From contig JARVGK010000030.1 of assembly GCA_029762535.1 (NCBI GenBank), forward strand, positions 1 through 38,475: DNA of 38,475 bases, read 5' to 3'. The number at the start of each line of letters is the position of its first letter. The stretch's first letter is position 1. The translations under genes were made by a program, and so were the position numbers. Of the stretch, positions 1 to 6,283 are shown in pieces. The notes below the pieces were generated by a model, which was given only the letters and a program-made list of their open reading frames with translations, made no database searches and was not told where the DNA came from. Source of the DNA: Thermoplasmatota archaeon (lineage in GTDB: Archaea; Thermoplasmatota; Penumbrarchaeia; Penumbrarchaeales; Penumbrarchaeaceae).

Positions 1-2
1 AG

Positions 3-269
3 AATGTCATCAGGAGACTAAACCCAACGATAAGAGGCTGGGGTAATTTTTTTCGGTTATCCACTATAAAACAACGAATCTGGTACCTCGATAGATGGAT
101 TCAACAAAGGATACGAGGCTACATCAAGAAGAGATGGTGGTACACCGATATCAAAAGAATTCCGGCCGAGGAGATGCTGAAGATGGGACTTGTGACTCTT
201 GAATCCGTGATGAACATCCCTTGTCCTCTGGAATGGAGGGCTCTGCGGAGCCAATACTTCCGGGCGTGA
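3..269 (+). CDS. Group II intron reverse transcriptase/maturase, C-terminal end (truncated by window start)
   Basis: The frame is open from base 3 to a TGA at 267-269, giving 88 residues of a protein that begins upstream of the window. Near its start it reads LNPTIRGWGNFFRLST, then WYLDRWIQQRIRGYIKKRWW. This is the pattern of the group II intron maturase (domain X) region, in which N-P-x-I-R-G-W-x-N-Y/F-F is the recognisable core. Such proteins bind their own intron RNA, promote splicing, and copy the intron into DNA during retrohoming. The stop codon overlaps the first bases of intron domain V (268-301), a common arrangement when the ORF runs out of domain IV. The reverse transcriptase catalytic part (YADD) lies off the window, so it cannot be said whether the element is intact. 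Confidence 0.88.
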   Translation, partial: NVIRRLNPTIRGWGNFFRLSTIKQRIWYLDRWIQQRIRGYIKKRWWYTDIKRIPAEEMLKMGLVTLESVMNIPCPLEWRALRSQYFRA

Positions 270-301
270 GCCGTATGCGGGAAATTCGCACGTACGGTTC
301 T
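268..301 (+). ncRNA. Group II intron domain V (catalytic hairpin)
   Basis: The hairpin runs GAGCCGTATGCGG, then GAAA, then TTCGCACGTACGGTTC. It has the family's usual 34-nt length, the AGC triad at 269-271 next to the 5' end, and a GAAA loop. The two arms pair except at the usual internal bulge. Domain V binds the catalytic metal ions and is the most conserved part of group II introns, so this is the strongest single proof of the intron. Confidence 0.9.
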
Positions 302-340
302 AAAGGGGGGGCGCAGGGCGAAAGCCCTGTCCCTACCCGG

Positions 341-482
341 CGCTTCTTACAGGCGTCCGCCCGAAGGGTCGCACTTGCGGAATTTTCCCGAAGGGAAAAG
401 GGGTGCGAGTGCGACATCGAAGGCACCTGGAGCGAAGCGGAAGGTGGAGTCGATGCGAGACAAGGGAGCAAAGCGACCGGCC
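341..482 (+). other. Structured non-coding segment, possibly a second group II intron fragment
   Basis: This stretch lies between the intron's 3' end and the first metzincin-like codons, and no frame in it resembles a protein family. It folds strongly. GTCGCACT (368-375) pairs with AGTGCGAC (408-415) around an inner hairpin TTTTCCC-GAA-GGGAAAA (383-399). Next, CATCGA (415-420) pairs with TCGATG (449 onward) around CACCT/AGGTG. GTGCGAC at 409-415 matches the consensus 5' end of group II introns (GUGYG), and the following GAGCGAAGCG and ACAAGGGAGC blocks look like intron domain I RNA. The intron identity is an inference; strong folding is what is seen. Confidence 0.4.
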
Positions 483-965
483 AGTTGGAAATTGCACATA
501 GATGACGGATGCATGGGTGGGGGAGAATCGATACTTTATGATAGAGATATCACAGAGTCCGAGTTCAATACTATTTGTCAGGAAAATTTTCTCGAAAATC
601 AGGGTGTTTTACATCCAAGAAAGAATGTTTTTCGTTATTGTGTAATGGCTGAAAATAATTGGGAAGACACAACAGGAGCTGCAGTAGGTGGTAAAACGGG
701 TTATGCATTTACTATTGCTAAAAATTGGATGTTAACAACAAGAATGGAGGCTGCCAACTTTATGCATGAGTTGGGACATGGATTAGGTTTACGCCCTGAA
801 GAAACGGGATTTAATGGAATAGATTCATGGGATTATCCTCATTATTATAGTTGTATGAACTATATATTTTTATTAACTACATATCCAATAGACTACTCCG
901 ATGGATCAAATGGTATTGGAGATTTTAATGATTGGGGATTTATAAAATTAAATATTAAGGAGTGA
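483..965 (+). pseudogene. Metzincin-like zinc metalloprotease, C-terminal part (5' end lost or interrupted by intron)
   Basis: Recognisable protease sequence starts about base 492 (LHIDDGCMGGG) and runs to the stop at 963-965. It contains HELGHGLGL (from base 765), the zinc-binding HExxHxxG helix, and SCMNY, the Met-turn, about 25 residues later. Together these identify the metzincin clan. The C-terminus has YSDGSNG...DFNDWGFIKL. No signal peptide or N-terminal half is present. The frame can be extended back to an ATG at 375, but that part lies in structured RNA-like sequence and is probably not protein. The eleventh position of the zinc motif, normally His or Asp, is Pro here. The segment is visibly AT-rich compared with the core genes. 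It may be the 3' exon of an intron-split gene or a decayed remnant. ATG at 513 is the only close in-frame start. Confidence 0.7.
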
Positions 966-969
966 TAAT

Positions 970-1575
970 ATGAATCTACAAAGAAATAATAATTGGACCG
1001 TGATACATATATATAAAAAATTTTTAATGATACTTTTCATCTCAATATTTTTCTTATGTTCTGGTTGTATATATATCCAAAATACCAGTGATGAAAAATA
1101 TGATATTCTCTATTTTTTAGAAATTGAATTGATTAGAGAATCACAATATTATGTTTTATTACCACTACCAATAACCGCACCTGATGTTGTAAATGAAGTT
1201 AGCATTATTATTAACGATTTGAAATTTGAAAGCGGAAACGGTAATATATCTATCGAGAATTCTAAATATGGTCAAGTATTGAATGTCACCTTTTCAAATT
1301 CTATAATTCTCAAAGCACAAAAAAATTTTAGTCGAGATAATTTTGAAGAATTTTTTAATTATACCTTTGTGAGATTATCAACATCTAGCATAAATGAAAA
1401 ATCGGAAGTGACTTATTTTTACTTTCATGGTTTGGAAAATAATACCATCTCATTATCTTTCCGTTGTTATACTCGTCGGTTAAATGATAAAGTAACATTA
1501 GACCAAGATGCATGGGAATTGAACCTTAATAGTGTTAAAGATGAATGGAATTATTATCCTATTAATATCTCGTAA
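970..1575 (+). CDS. Predicted membrane-anchored lipoprotein, unknown function
   Basis: The protein has 201 residues. An N-terminal basic patch (residues about 1-17) is followed by a hydrophobic stretch ending FFLCSGC, which fits a signal peptide with a lipobox and the lipidated cysteine at about residue 33. The rest is predicted extracellular, rich in Asn, Ile, Ser and Tyr, and shows no family I recognise. The start ATG follows the metzincin fragment by 4 nt, with AAGGAGTGATAAT in front as a good ribosome binding site, so the two were probably one transcript. Base composition is strongly AT-rich like the metzincin fragment and unlike the core genes downstream, which suggests joint acquisition. 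Confidence 0.65.
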   Translation: MNLQRNNNWTVIHIYKKFLMILFISIFFLCSGCIYIQNTSDEKYDILYFLEIELIRESQYYVLLPLPITAPDVVNEVSIIINDLKFESGNGNISIENSKYGQVLNVTFSNSIILKAQKNFSRDNFEEFFNYTFVRLSTSSINEKSEVTYFYFHGLENNTISLSFRCYTRRLNDKVTLDQDAWELNLNSVKDEWNYYPINIS

Positions 1576-1755
1576 GGATTATTAAAATTAAATAGGTATA
1601 TCACAAGGCCAAAACGGTGCTTAATCGTAGATCGCGCGGTCCGGAAAATTCCCGCAAGGGAATCATACGAGAGCCGAACAAGAGCAGAATTTGTGTCGTT
1701 GCCAGCAGGAAGAAATGCATCTAAGGAAATGTGCAAGAAGATGAATGTCGGAGGC
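1576..1755. other. Non-coding gap with a GNRA-capped hairpin
   Basis: This gap lies between the AT-rich lipoprotein gene and the nuclease-like gene on the other strand. I see no convincing coding frame. A hairpin ATTCCC-GCAA-GGGAAT sits at 1648-1663 and resembles the one at 383-399 on the other side of the AT-rich pair. Base composition returns to the GC-richer background from about 1620, so the island boundary is probably here. Confidence 0.5.
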
Positions 1756-2082
1756 TCAGTCGGGAACGACGAATTGTTCCAGATAAGCGCGAATCTCTTC
1801 AACATCCGCAGGGATCTTGGAACAATCAACGATGATGATCTCGTAACCTGGCATCCTATACTGCTCGATCTTCTGGTTCCGGTACTTCCTCGAAACATGG
1901 AACTCAATTTCATACAAGGTCCTTGTTGTCTTATCGCAGAGATCGACATATCCGTTGGGGACCTTCCACTCGGATGAGACATCATGTTTCATGTCTCTTA
2001 GGATCCAGAACAGGATCGCTTTGGCTACGAAATGCTTGTAGCCTTCGTTCGATAGCTTTGTTAGATGATTCGGCCAGCTCAT
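1756..2082 (-). CDS. Small hypothetical protein, PD-(D/E)XK nuclease-like
   Basis: The 108-residue protein has VPNGYVDLCD (Asp47) followed about ten residues later by LYEIEFHVSRK (Glu58, Glu60, Lys66). A strand-turn-strand with Asp then Glu-x-Glu/Lys, followed by a basic helix, is the layout of many PD-(D/E)XK nuclease-fold domains. The usual ExK is ExE here, so catalysis is uncertain. The helix-rich N-terminus (GYKHFVAKAILFWILRD) fits the first helix of that fold. It could equally be a DNA-binding regulatory protein that has kept only the fold. It starts at ATG 2080-2082 and ends 180 nt from the lipoprotein gene. The hairpin at 2093-2116 lies just upstream of it. Confidence 0.5.
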   Translation of the reverse strand: MSWPNHLTKLSNEGYKHFVAKAILFWILRDMKHDVSSEWKVPNGYVDLCDKTTRTLYEIEFHVSRKYRNQKIEQYRMPGYEIIIVDCSKIPADVEEIRAYLEQFVVPD

Positions 2083-2092
2083 AACTTAATAC

Positions 2093-2116
2093 CCCCTGAA
2101 GATCTTTCTTCAGGGG
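2093..2116. repeat. Inverted repeat / hairpin upstream of the nuclease-like gene
   Basis: CCCCTGAAG (2093-2101) and CTTCAGGGG (2108-2116) are perfect 9-bp complementary arms around a 6-nt loop. It starts 11 bp from the start codon of the minus-strand gene at 2082, so it may be an operator or the end of a transcript arriving from the other direction. Confidence 0.6.
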
Positions 2117-2187
2117 ATCCTGGGAAAGATCGGAAGGAGAATTTGGAACAGAGGAACCGGGAGGAGAGAGAAATATTTCCCTGGTCT

Positions 2188-2218
2188 CTTCTGCGCGCCT
2201 TCGAACAGAGCGCAGAAG
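2188..2218. repeat. Inverted repeat / hairpin
   Basis: CTTCTGCGC (2188-2196) and GCGCAGAAG (2210-2218) are perfect 9-bp arms around a 13-nt loop. No gene adjoins it directly and no T-run follows on either strand, so its role is unknown. Confidence 0.55.
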
Positions 2219-2520
2219 GGGGAGTGGCCAGCGTGGGAAGTGGATGAACGAAGTGAAGGAACGGTTGGGTGTAGGGTGAGTGTGAGTTGATGATCAGAAT
2301 CCTGGAGCTGTAAGTAAGTAGGATAGGCGAACGGTTCTTTTTGGAAAAGAAATGAAGCGAAGCAAGTGAATGATCATCGAAGAAACAAAGGGAAATTTTT
2401 TCTCCTTCAGAATAAAAGCCGATATACTATTACACCGGGATCGGCATTTACTGATTTTATTCGATATTTTATTTTAAATGGAAAGGACCGATCAAGAGGG
2501 GGATCCCCCTTCTATCCGGA

Positions 2521-3756
2521 TCAGGAACCAGCTTTCTCCTTTGCCATCTTTATCAGGTCCGTTGGGGTTAGGTTCTCGATCTCGGAGGATCCGATCGGGT
2601 TTTTGGTGACAATGACCTTACGGCAGTCGAAGGGCGATGCGATCTCGATGAACCTGTCGATCTCCCTTTTCGACACTTTCGATCCCCACTTCACCTCGCC
2701 GACCAGGACCGGTCTGTTATGACGGGTGATGATGATATCTATCTCACGATCCTTGAATATCTGGTATCTGTAAGTGCCTTCAAGGACCGCCGCCAGCAGA
2801 TCCCCCACGAACGCCTCCACAGCATGAGGGATCCGATCCCGGATCACATCCTCCATGGGCAGAGGGGGATCCCTCCATGTCCCGTATTTCTCTTCGAGGT
2901 AGTAATGGAGTTCCATTATCTTCGATCTTAGAGTATATCTGTTGCCCTTTCCCTGGAAAACGGGCGTTCTCTCGATGAGGTCCATGGCCTCCATGTTGAG
3001 GACGTATTGCCGGATCCTCGAAGGATCGGACCTGTCGATGAGCTTCATCGAATGCAGCACATCGCTTATCTGGGCCATGGTCGTCCTCCCTCTCGCGATC
3101 GAGCGTATGATCCCTTCGTATATCTGCGAGAGGAACCTGTCCTCCTCCAGGAACACCTCTCCGAGGAGGGCGGGTATGGCCTCTCCGGAGAATTCGAGAA
3201 CGTCTTTTAGCGATCCCACCGTGTCGTTCCCGGCGAACCTCAATGTCCATGGGTCCCTCATGAACGGGGAGAGCGAAACGGCTACATCAGGGGGGAGATG
3301 GTCCGATAGCGCCGAGAGTATGTCAACAGGATCGGCGAGGGACAATCTCACTGCGGAGAACAGCCCGAGAACGGGGGATCCCTTAGACATGATCCGCCTT
3401 GAGAGGTGGAACGACGATCCGAGCAGGACCAATCTGCCTCTTGGGTGGACCAACTGCATCCTGTCCAGAAATTCATCCGGCAGCCGGTGGAATTCGTCCA
3501 CGATCACGGTTTCATCCTTCATCAACGCTTCCGATATCAGGTCCATCACAAGGCCTATGTCATCCGTGTTCGATAGAGGCGCGTTCTCCATTAGAGCGCC
3601 ACCGCCTCTCTTGACCAGGACGTACATCTCACATTCGAACATTTTCCTGATCAGATAGGTCTTGCCGACCTTCCTTCTGCCGTAAAGTAAAGTCCATCCC
3701 GGGGCCCTTGACAGAGCGGCGGCTTCCACGCGGGGGATGTCGATATGGATAACCAT
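2521..3756 (-). CDS. Archaeal AAA-type ATPase with C-terminal DUF234 nuclease-like domain
   Basis: From ATG at 3756 the protein has 411 residues. It carries Walker A GRRKVGKT (residues 26-33) and Walker B VIVDEFHR (84-91), followed by a helical lid region. A winged-helix-like segment comes next (around RTTMAQISDVLHSMKLIDRS). The C-terminal part includes REIDIIITRHNRPVLVGEVKW, whose D-x(n)-E-x-K layout is the PD-(D/E)XK-like core of the DUF234 domain found at the end of this archaeal family. Members are linked to mobile or stress-related loci and their substrate is not established. ATG 3771 lies 15 nt upstream in frame, but a TATA box centred about 26 nt before 3756 fits a leaderless transcript beginning at 3756, so I prefer that start. 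Glu88 in VIVDEFH is the usual catalytic Walker B position. Confidence 0.85.
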   Translation of the reverse strand: MVIHIDIPRVEAAALSRAPGWTLLYGRRKVGKTYLIRKMFECEMYVLVKRGGGALMENAPLSNTDDIGLVMDLISEALMKDETVIVDEFHRLPDEFLDRMQLVHPRGRLVLLGSSFHLSRRIMSKGSPVLGLFSAVRLSLADPVDILSALSDHLPPDVAVSLSPFMRDPWTLRFAGNDTVGSLKDVLEFSGEAIPALLGEVFLEEDRFLSQIYEGIIRSIARGRTTMAQISDVLHSMKLIDRSDPSRIRQYVLNMEAMDLIERTPVFQGKGNRYTLRSKIMELHYYLEEKYGTWRDPPLPMEDVIRDRIPHAVEAFVGDLLAAVLEGTYRYQIFKDREIDIIITRHNRPVLVGEVKWGSKVSKREIDRFIEIASPFDCRKVIVTKNPIGSSEIENLTPTDLIKMAKEKAGS

Positions 3757-3772
3757 GGTTACCGTAACCATG
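3754..3772. promoter_or_regulatory. 19-bp palindrome between TATA box and start of the ATPase gene (candidate operator)
   Basis: CATGGTTACCGTAACCATG is a perfect 9+1+9 inverted repeat. On the minus strand it follows the TATA element and covers the interval up to the predicted transcription and translation start at 3756. A protein bound there would block polymerase, so an operator, perhaps autoregulatory, is a reasonable inference. Confidence 0.6.
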
Positions 3773-3778
3773 ATTACC

Positions 3779-3784
3779 TTTATA
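3779..3784 (-). promoter_or_regulatory. TATA box of the ATPase gene
   Basis: The minus strand reads AATATAAAGG here. The box centre is about 26 nt before ATG 3756, the standard archaeal TATA-to-start distance, and no ribosome binding site precedes that ATG. This supports leaderless expression. Confidence 0.6.
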
Positions 3785-3984
3785 TTATTGTTGTTCTCAC
3801 TTCGCAGTACTAATATCGAAGTGCCCGGAAAAAAATCAAGAGATCGCTTGTACTTCGATCGCTACGTTCCCTTTTAACGACATTTCGGAGCGCTCCAGTA
3901 GGGATCCCCTCGGATCGGATCCTTCGGTGGATCCTACCCGGTCAGGCCCGCATCGCACTTGCTGGGTGACGTTCTCATTCGTGT

Positions 3985-4000
3985 GATATAAATTTATAGT
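3985..4000 (+). promoter_or_regulatory. TATA box region of the LEA14/PKD gene
   Basis: GATATAAATTTATAGT holds two overlapping TATA-like elements 25-38 nt before the ATG at 4025. The ATG is preceded by CGTCCCAT, without a ribosome binding site, so the transcript is probably leaderless or nearly so. Confidence 0.5.
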
Positions 4001-4024
4001 CCTATAACACAATACACGTCCCAT

Positions 4025-4756
4025 ATGAACAGGAAGCATCTATCCCTGATCGTCGTCATCGCCTCGATCCTGGTCCTTGCGCTGATCGCAGCGGGTGCGG
4101 TCCTCCTTTCGTTCCGGGAGCCTGTGGTCAGCGTCACGGAGATGAGCCTCGGATCCCTGGACGAGGACCTCAAGGGCTTTACCATGAACATCGTCCTTGA
4201 CGTTTCGAACCCCAACCTTTTCAGGATCTCCCTGATCGACGTCGTCGGAGATGTGTATCTGGACGGCAAGGACGTGGGGGACATATTCAATTCTACCGGG
4301 GCCGTCATACCATCCAGGGGGAGCGAGCGGCTCGAGATCACGCTTCACGTCCGGGATCCCGCCATGACATACTCCCCGGAGATCTTCGTGATGGTCGAGG
4401 GATCGGTCAAAGCAAAATACCTCATGCTTAAGGCGGATGTGCCATTCTCCGAGTCGAAGAAGGTGTTCGAAGGTGGAGGCCCCCCCGTGAACATCCCGCC
4501 CATCGCTTCGATATCCGGGCCGAGGGTCGCGGGGGTGGGCGACGAGGTGGTCTTCGACGGGTCGGGATCGGTCGATACGGACGGGACCATAACCTCTTAC
4601 CAATGGGACCTGGGGGACGGAACGACGGGAGAGGGCGTCATGATATCTCACAGGTACGCGAGGATCGGTACATATACCGTTCGTCTGACGGTCCAGGACG
4701 AAATGGGCGCGGCCCATTCGACCGCCCATCAGATAGTCATCAGCATAAGAGCCTGA
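4025..4756 (+). CDS. Membrane-anchored LEA14-like (WHy) and PKD domain protein
   Basis: The 243-residue protein starts with a short basic segment and one hydrophobic helix (residues about 6-30) that would act as an uncleaved signal anchor. Residues about 35-150 look like a LEA14/WHy domain, with FTMNIVLDVSNPNLFRISL, the typical alternating strand with an N-P-N turn, and a later strand of the ERLEITLHV type. Residues about 157-243 form a PKD domain, with VFDGSGSVDTDGTITSYQWD, a DLGDGT turn, then SHRYARIGTYTVRLTV. LEA14-like domains are often anchored outside archaeal membranes; their molecular role is unclear. PKD domains mediate surface contacts. The gene ends next to the convergent ferritin gene with no gap. 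Confidence 0.8.
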   Translation: MNRKHLSLIVVIASILVLALIAAGAVLLSFREPVVSVTEMSLGSLDEDLKGFTMNIVLDVSNPNLFRISLIDVVGDVYLDGKDVGDIFNSTGAVIPSRGSERLEITLHVRDPAMTYSPEIFVMVEGSVKAKYLMLKADVPFSESKKVFEGGGPPVNIPPIASISGPRVAGVGDEVVFDGSGSVDTDGTITSYQWDLGDGTTGEGVMISHRYARIGTYTVRLTVQDEMGAAHSTAHQIVISIRA

Positions 4757-5269
4757 TCATGTCCTGAGCTTAATGAGGTCCTGCCTCATCCTGTCAATGT
4801 CGAGCAGCCAGTCCTCGATCTCCTGCTCGTGCTCTATCTCCTCGGAGAGTATCGTCACCACCATTTGATGTGTTGTGTGGTCCTTCCCGCTCGTGAGGTT
4901 GGCCAGGGATTGGTATCGATCGATGGCGCATCTCTCTCCCCTCAGGTTCTGTTCCAGGACCGCCTCGACGTAAGGGTCGTCGGGCGCCTCGTAGGCGCAT
5001 TTCCCGAGCTTGATCCATTCCGACGGGTCCAGGACCGGGGTCCCACCCAGCTGGACGATCCTATCCGCAACGAGGTTGGCGTGGTTGAGCTCCTGATTCG
5101 CATGGATCAAGAGCTCCGGCTCTATCTCGCTCCTCATGGGCCCCTCCATGACCTTGGCCCCGATCCAGTACTGGTAGTATGCCAGCCACTCCTCCGAGAG
5201 GGCCTCGTTCAGGAGTTTTATCAGTTCTTCAGCGTCCTTGACGGACGTCTCCCTGCCTTTTATTCCCAT
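4757..5269 (-). CDS. Ferritin-like protein, Dps-like (DPSL/thioferritin type)
   Basis: The 170-residue four-helix protein has ferritin-type carboxylate motifs. These are LNEALSEEW (Glu26/27), ANQELNHA (Glu60, His63) and LSEEIEHEQE (Glu143/144, His147), matching the two ExxH pairs of a di-iron centre, plus GERCAIDRY (Glu112). Two cysteines, Cys91 and Cys114, lie 23 residues apart around the third helix. In archaeal DPSL proteins a conserved cysteine pair sits near the ferroxidase site, which favours this subgroup over ordinary bacterioferritin. The likely role is oxidation and storage of iron with peroxide removal. The start ATG 5267-5269 follows a GGTGATAGATC ribosome binding site on the minus strand. 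Confidence 0.8.
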   Translation of the reverse strand: MGIKGRETSVKDAEELIKLLNEALSEEWLAYYQYWIGAKVMEGPMRSEIEPELLIHANQELNHANLVADRIVQLGGTPVLDPSEWIKLGKCAYEAPDDPYVEAVLEQNLRGERCAIDRYQSLANLTSGKDHTTHQMVVTILSEEIEHEQEIEDWLLDIDRMRQDLIKLRT

Positions 5270-5368
5270 GATCTATCACCGGGTCCTGTAACGATACTTT
5301 GATAGAAAAGGGTTGTCCATTGCGACACTCATCAGTTAAATAGTGAGCGGGACATAATCGAGAGCGTC

Positions 5369-6283
5369 ATGCGCATACTGCACGTCAACAACCAGGCTTC
5401 CGTTGCGTACCTGATATCGAGGGCGCAGAGGAGGGCCGGCCATGTCTCCGACCTCCTCGCGGTACCTACGAAATACCAGGAGCCCCCTGACCATGCCGCG
5501 CCCAACGTCAGGTCGCTTTTTCTGAAGCTATTGAGGATCGCCCCAAGATACGATCTCATACACGTCCACGGCGGCATCGGCATATCTGGAGCTGCCCTTC
5601 TGCCCTATCGGGCGATCGGCAAGCGTTTCATATCGCATTATCACGGTTCGGAGCTGAGGGAGGGGAAACAGACGTCCTTCCATATCCTGGCCCGAGCCAT
5701 ATTCGTGTCCACCCCTGACCTGCTGGAAATGAAGGACAGGGTCGGTGGCAGGGATCCGGTCTGGATCCCGAATCCGGTAGAGGTGGAGAAAACCCCTCTG
5801 GCGAATGTGGACCTCGGATCAATGGGCGCCCGGGGAGGGCGGCCCATGACGATCGCCCACATGCCCTCCAGAAGGGAGGTCAAGGGCACGAGGAACGTCA
5901 TCCGCGCGGTGGAGGAGGCGAACAGAGGGGGCGCTCATTATGTCCTTGACATAATAGAGGGGCTACCGCTCGCCGATGCCAAAAGGAGGCTGTCCAAGGC
6001 CCATCTGTGCGTGGATTGGATGTCGGAGGATTACAGGATACACGGCGTCGTGTCCCTCGAGGCGATGGCGAGGGGGATCCCGACGATATGCAACATCGAC
6101 CGATCGCTATATCCGAAGGACATCCCCATAATCGCGAGCGCTCCGAAGGACCTCGCAGGCGTCCTTTTGAAGATCTGGGACGAACCAGAGCATCTGAAGG
6201 GGATCCCGGCCGGGTCCCGGGATTACGTCCTCGAGCATCATCATCCGGACAGGGTGGCAGAGCTCATAGAGCCCTATCTGTGA
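5369..6283 (+). CDS. Glycosyltransferase, GT-B fold (GT4-like)
   Basis: The 304-residue protein begins MRILHVNNQASVAYLISRA, typical of the first strand and helix of a GT-B N-terminal domain. YDLIHVHGGIG and ISHYHGSE follow. The C-terminal domain has a strand-helix order with IAHMPSRREVKGT and then HGVVSLEAMARGIPTIC, which matches the E-x7-E nucleotide-sugar-binding region of GT4 enzymes with the first Glu replaced (only SLEAMA kept). It should transfer a sugar from an activated donor, perhaps to surface glycans, but the substrate cannot be read. It is shorter than many GT4 enzymes. A TATA-like GTTAAATAG lies about 30 nt before the ATG. Its last 20 bases overlap the end of pheT on the other strand. 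Confidence 0.8.
   Translation: MRILHVNNQASVAYLISRAQRRAGHVSDLLAVPTKYQEPPDHAAPNVRSLFLKLLRIAPRYDLIHVHGGIGISGAALLPYRAIGKRFISHYHGSELREGKQTSFHILARAIFVSTPDLLEMKDRVGGRDPVWIPNPVEVEKTPLANVDLGSMGARGGRPMTIAHMPSRREVKGTRNVIRAVEEANRGGAHYVLDIIEGLPLADAKRRLSKAHLCVDWMSEDYRIHGVVSLEAMARGIPTICNIDRSLYPKDIPIIASAPKDLAGVLLKIWDEPEHLKGIPAGSRDYVLEHHHPDRVAELIEPYL

Larger units (their letters stand above)
1..340 (+). mobile_element. Group II intron, 3' portion (ORF end, domain V, domain VI)
   Basis: Three things in order mark the 3' end of a retroelement-type group II intron: a maturase C-terminus, a 34-nt domain V hairpin at 268-301, and a domain VI-like hairpin at about 305-340. The domain VI candidate has a G-run at 305-311 facing CCCTACCC at 331-338, with an inner stem CAGGGC/GCCCTG (314-319/324-329) capped by a GAAA tetraloop. 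A335, within CTACCC, is the candidate branch-point adenosine. The exact 3' splice site is not certain and is placed only near 337-345. The 5' part is off the window. Confidence 0.8.
2083..2520. other. 438-nt intergenic region, no gene recognised
   Basis: No frame of either strand here looks like a protein. The region holds two clear inverted repeats, at 2093-2116 and 2188-2218, then purine-rich sequence (about 2220-2400) and an AT-rich stretch (about 2440-2480). A perfect 14-bp palindrome AGGGGGATCCCCCT at 2497-2510 lies just past the stop of the minus-strand ATPase gene and could serve in 3'-end formation. The impression is of decayed DNA next to the mobile element, but nothing proves it. 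Confidence 0.5.

Noticed and set aside
375..490. The in-frame extension of the metzincin ORF back to ATG 375
   Set aside because: The encoded residues are basic, low-complexity and unlike any protease N-terminus, and the DNA folds into strong RNA-like hairpins; it is treated as non-coding.
1693..1977. A 94-residue + strand ORF opposite the small nuclease-like gene
   Set aside because: The minus-strand frame has a fold-like pattern and a good start, while the + frame has no family features; only one can be real.
2220..2480. A possible C/D-box or other small RNA in the purine-rich gap (TTGATGATCAG near 2287)
   Set aside because: A C-box-like string occurs, but no matching D box at the right distance or terminal stem was found.
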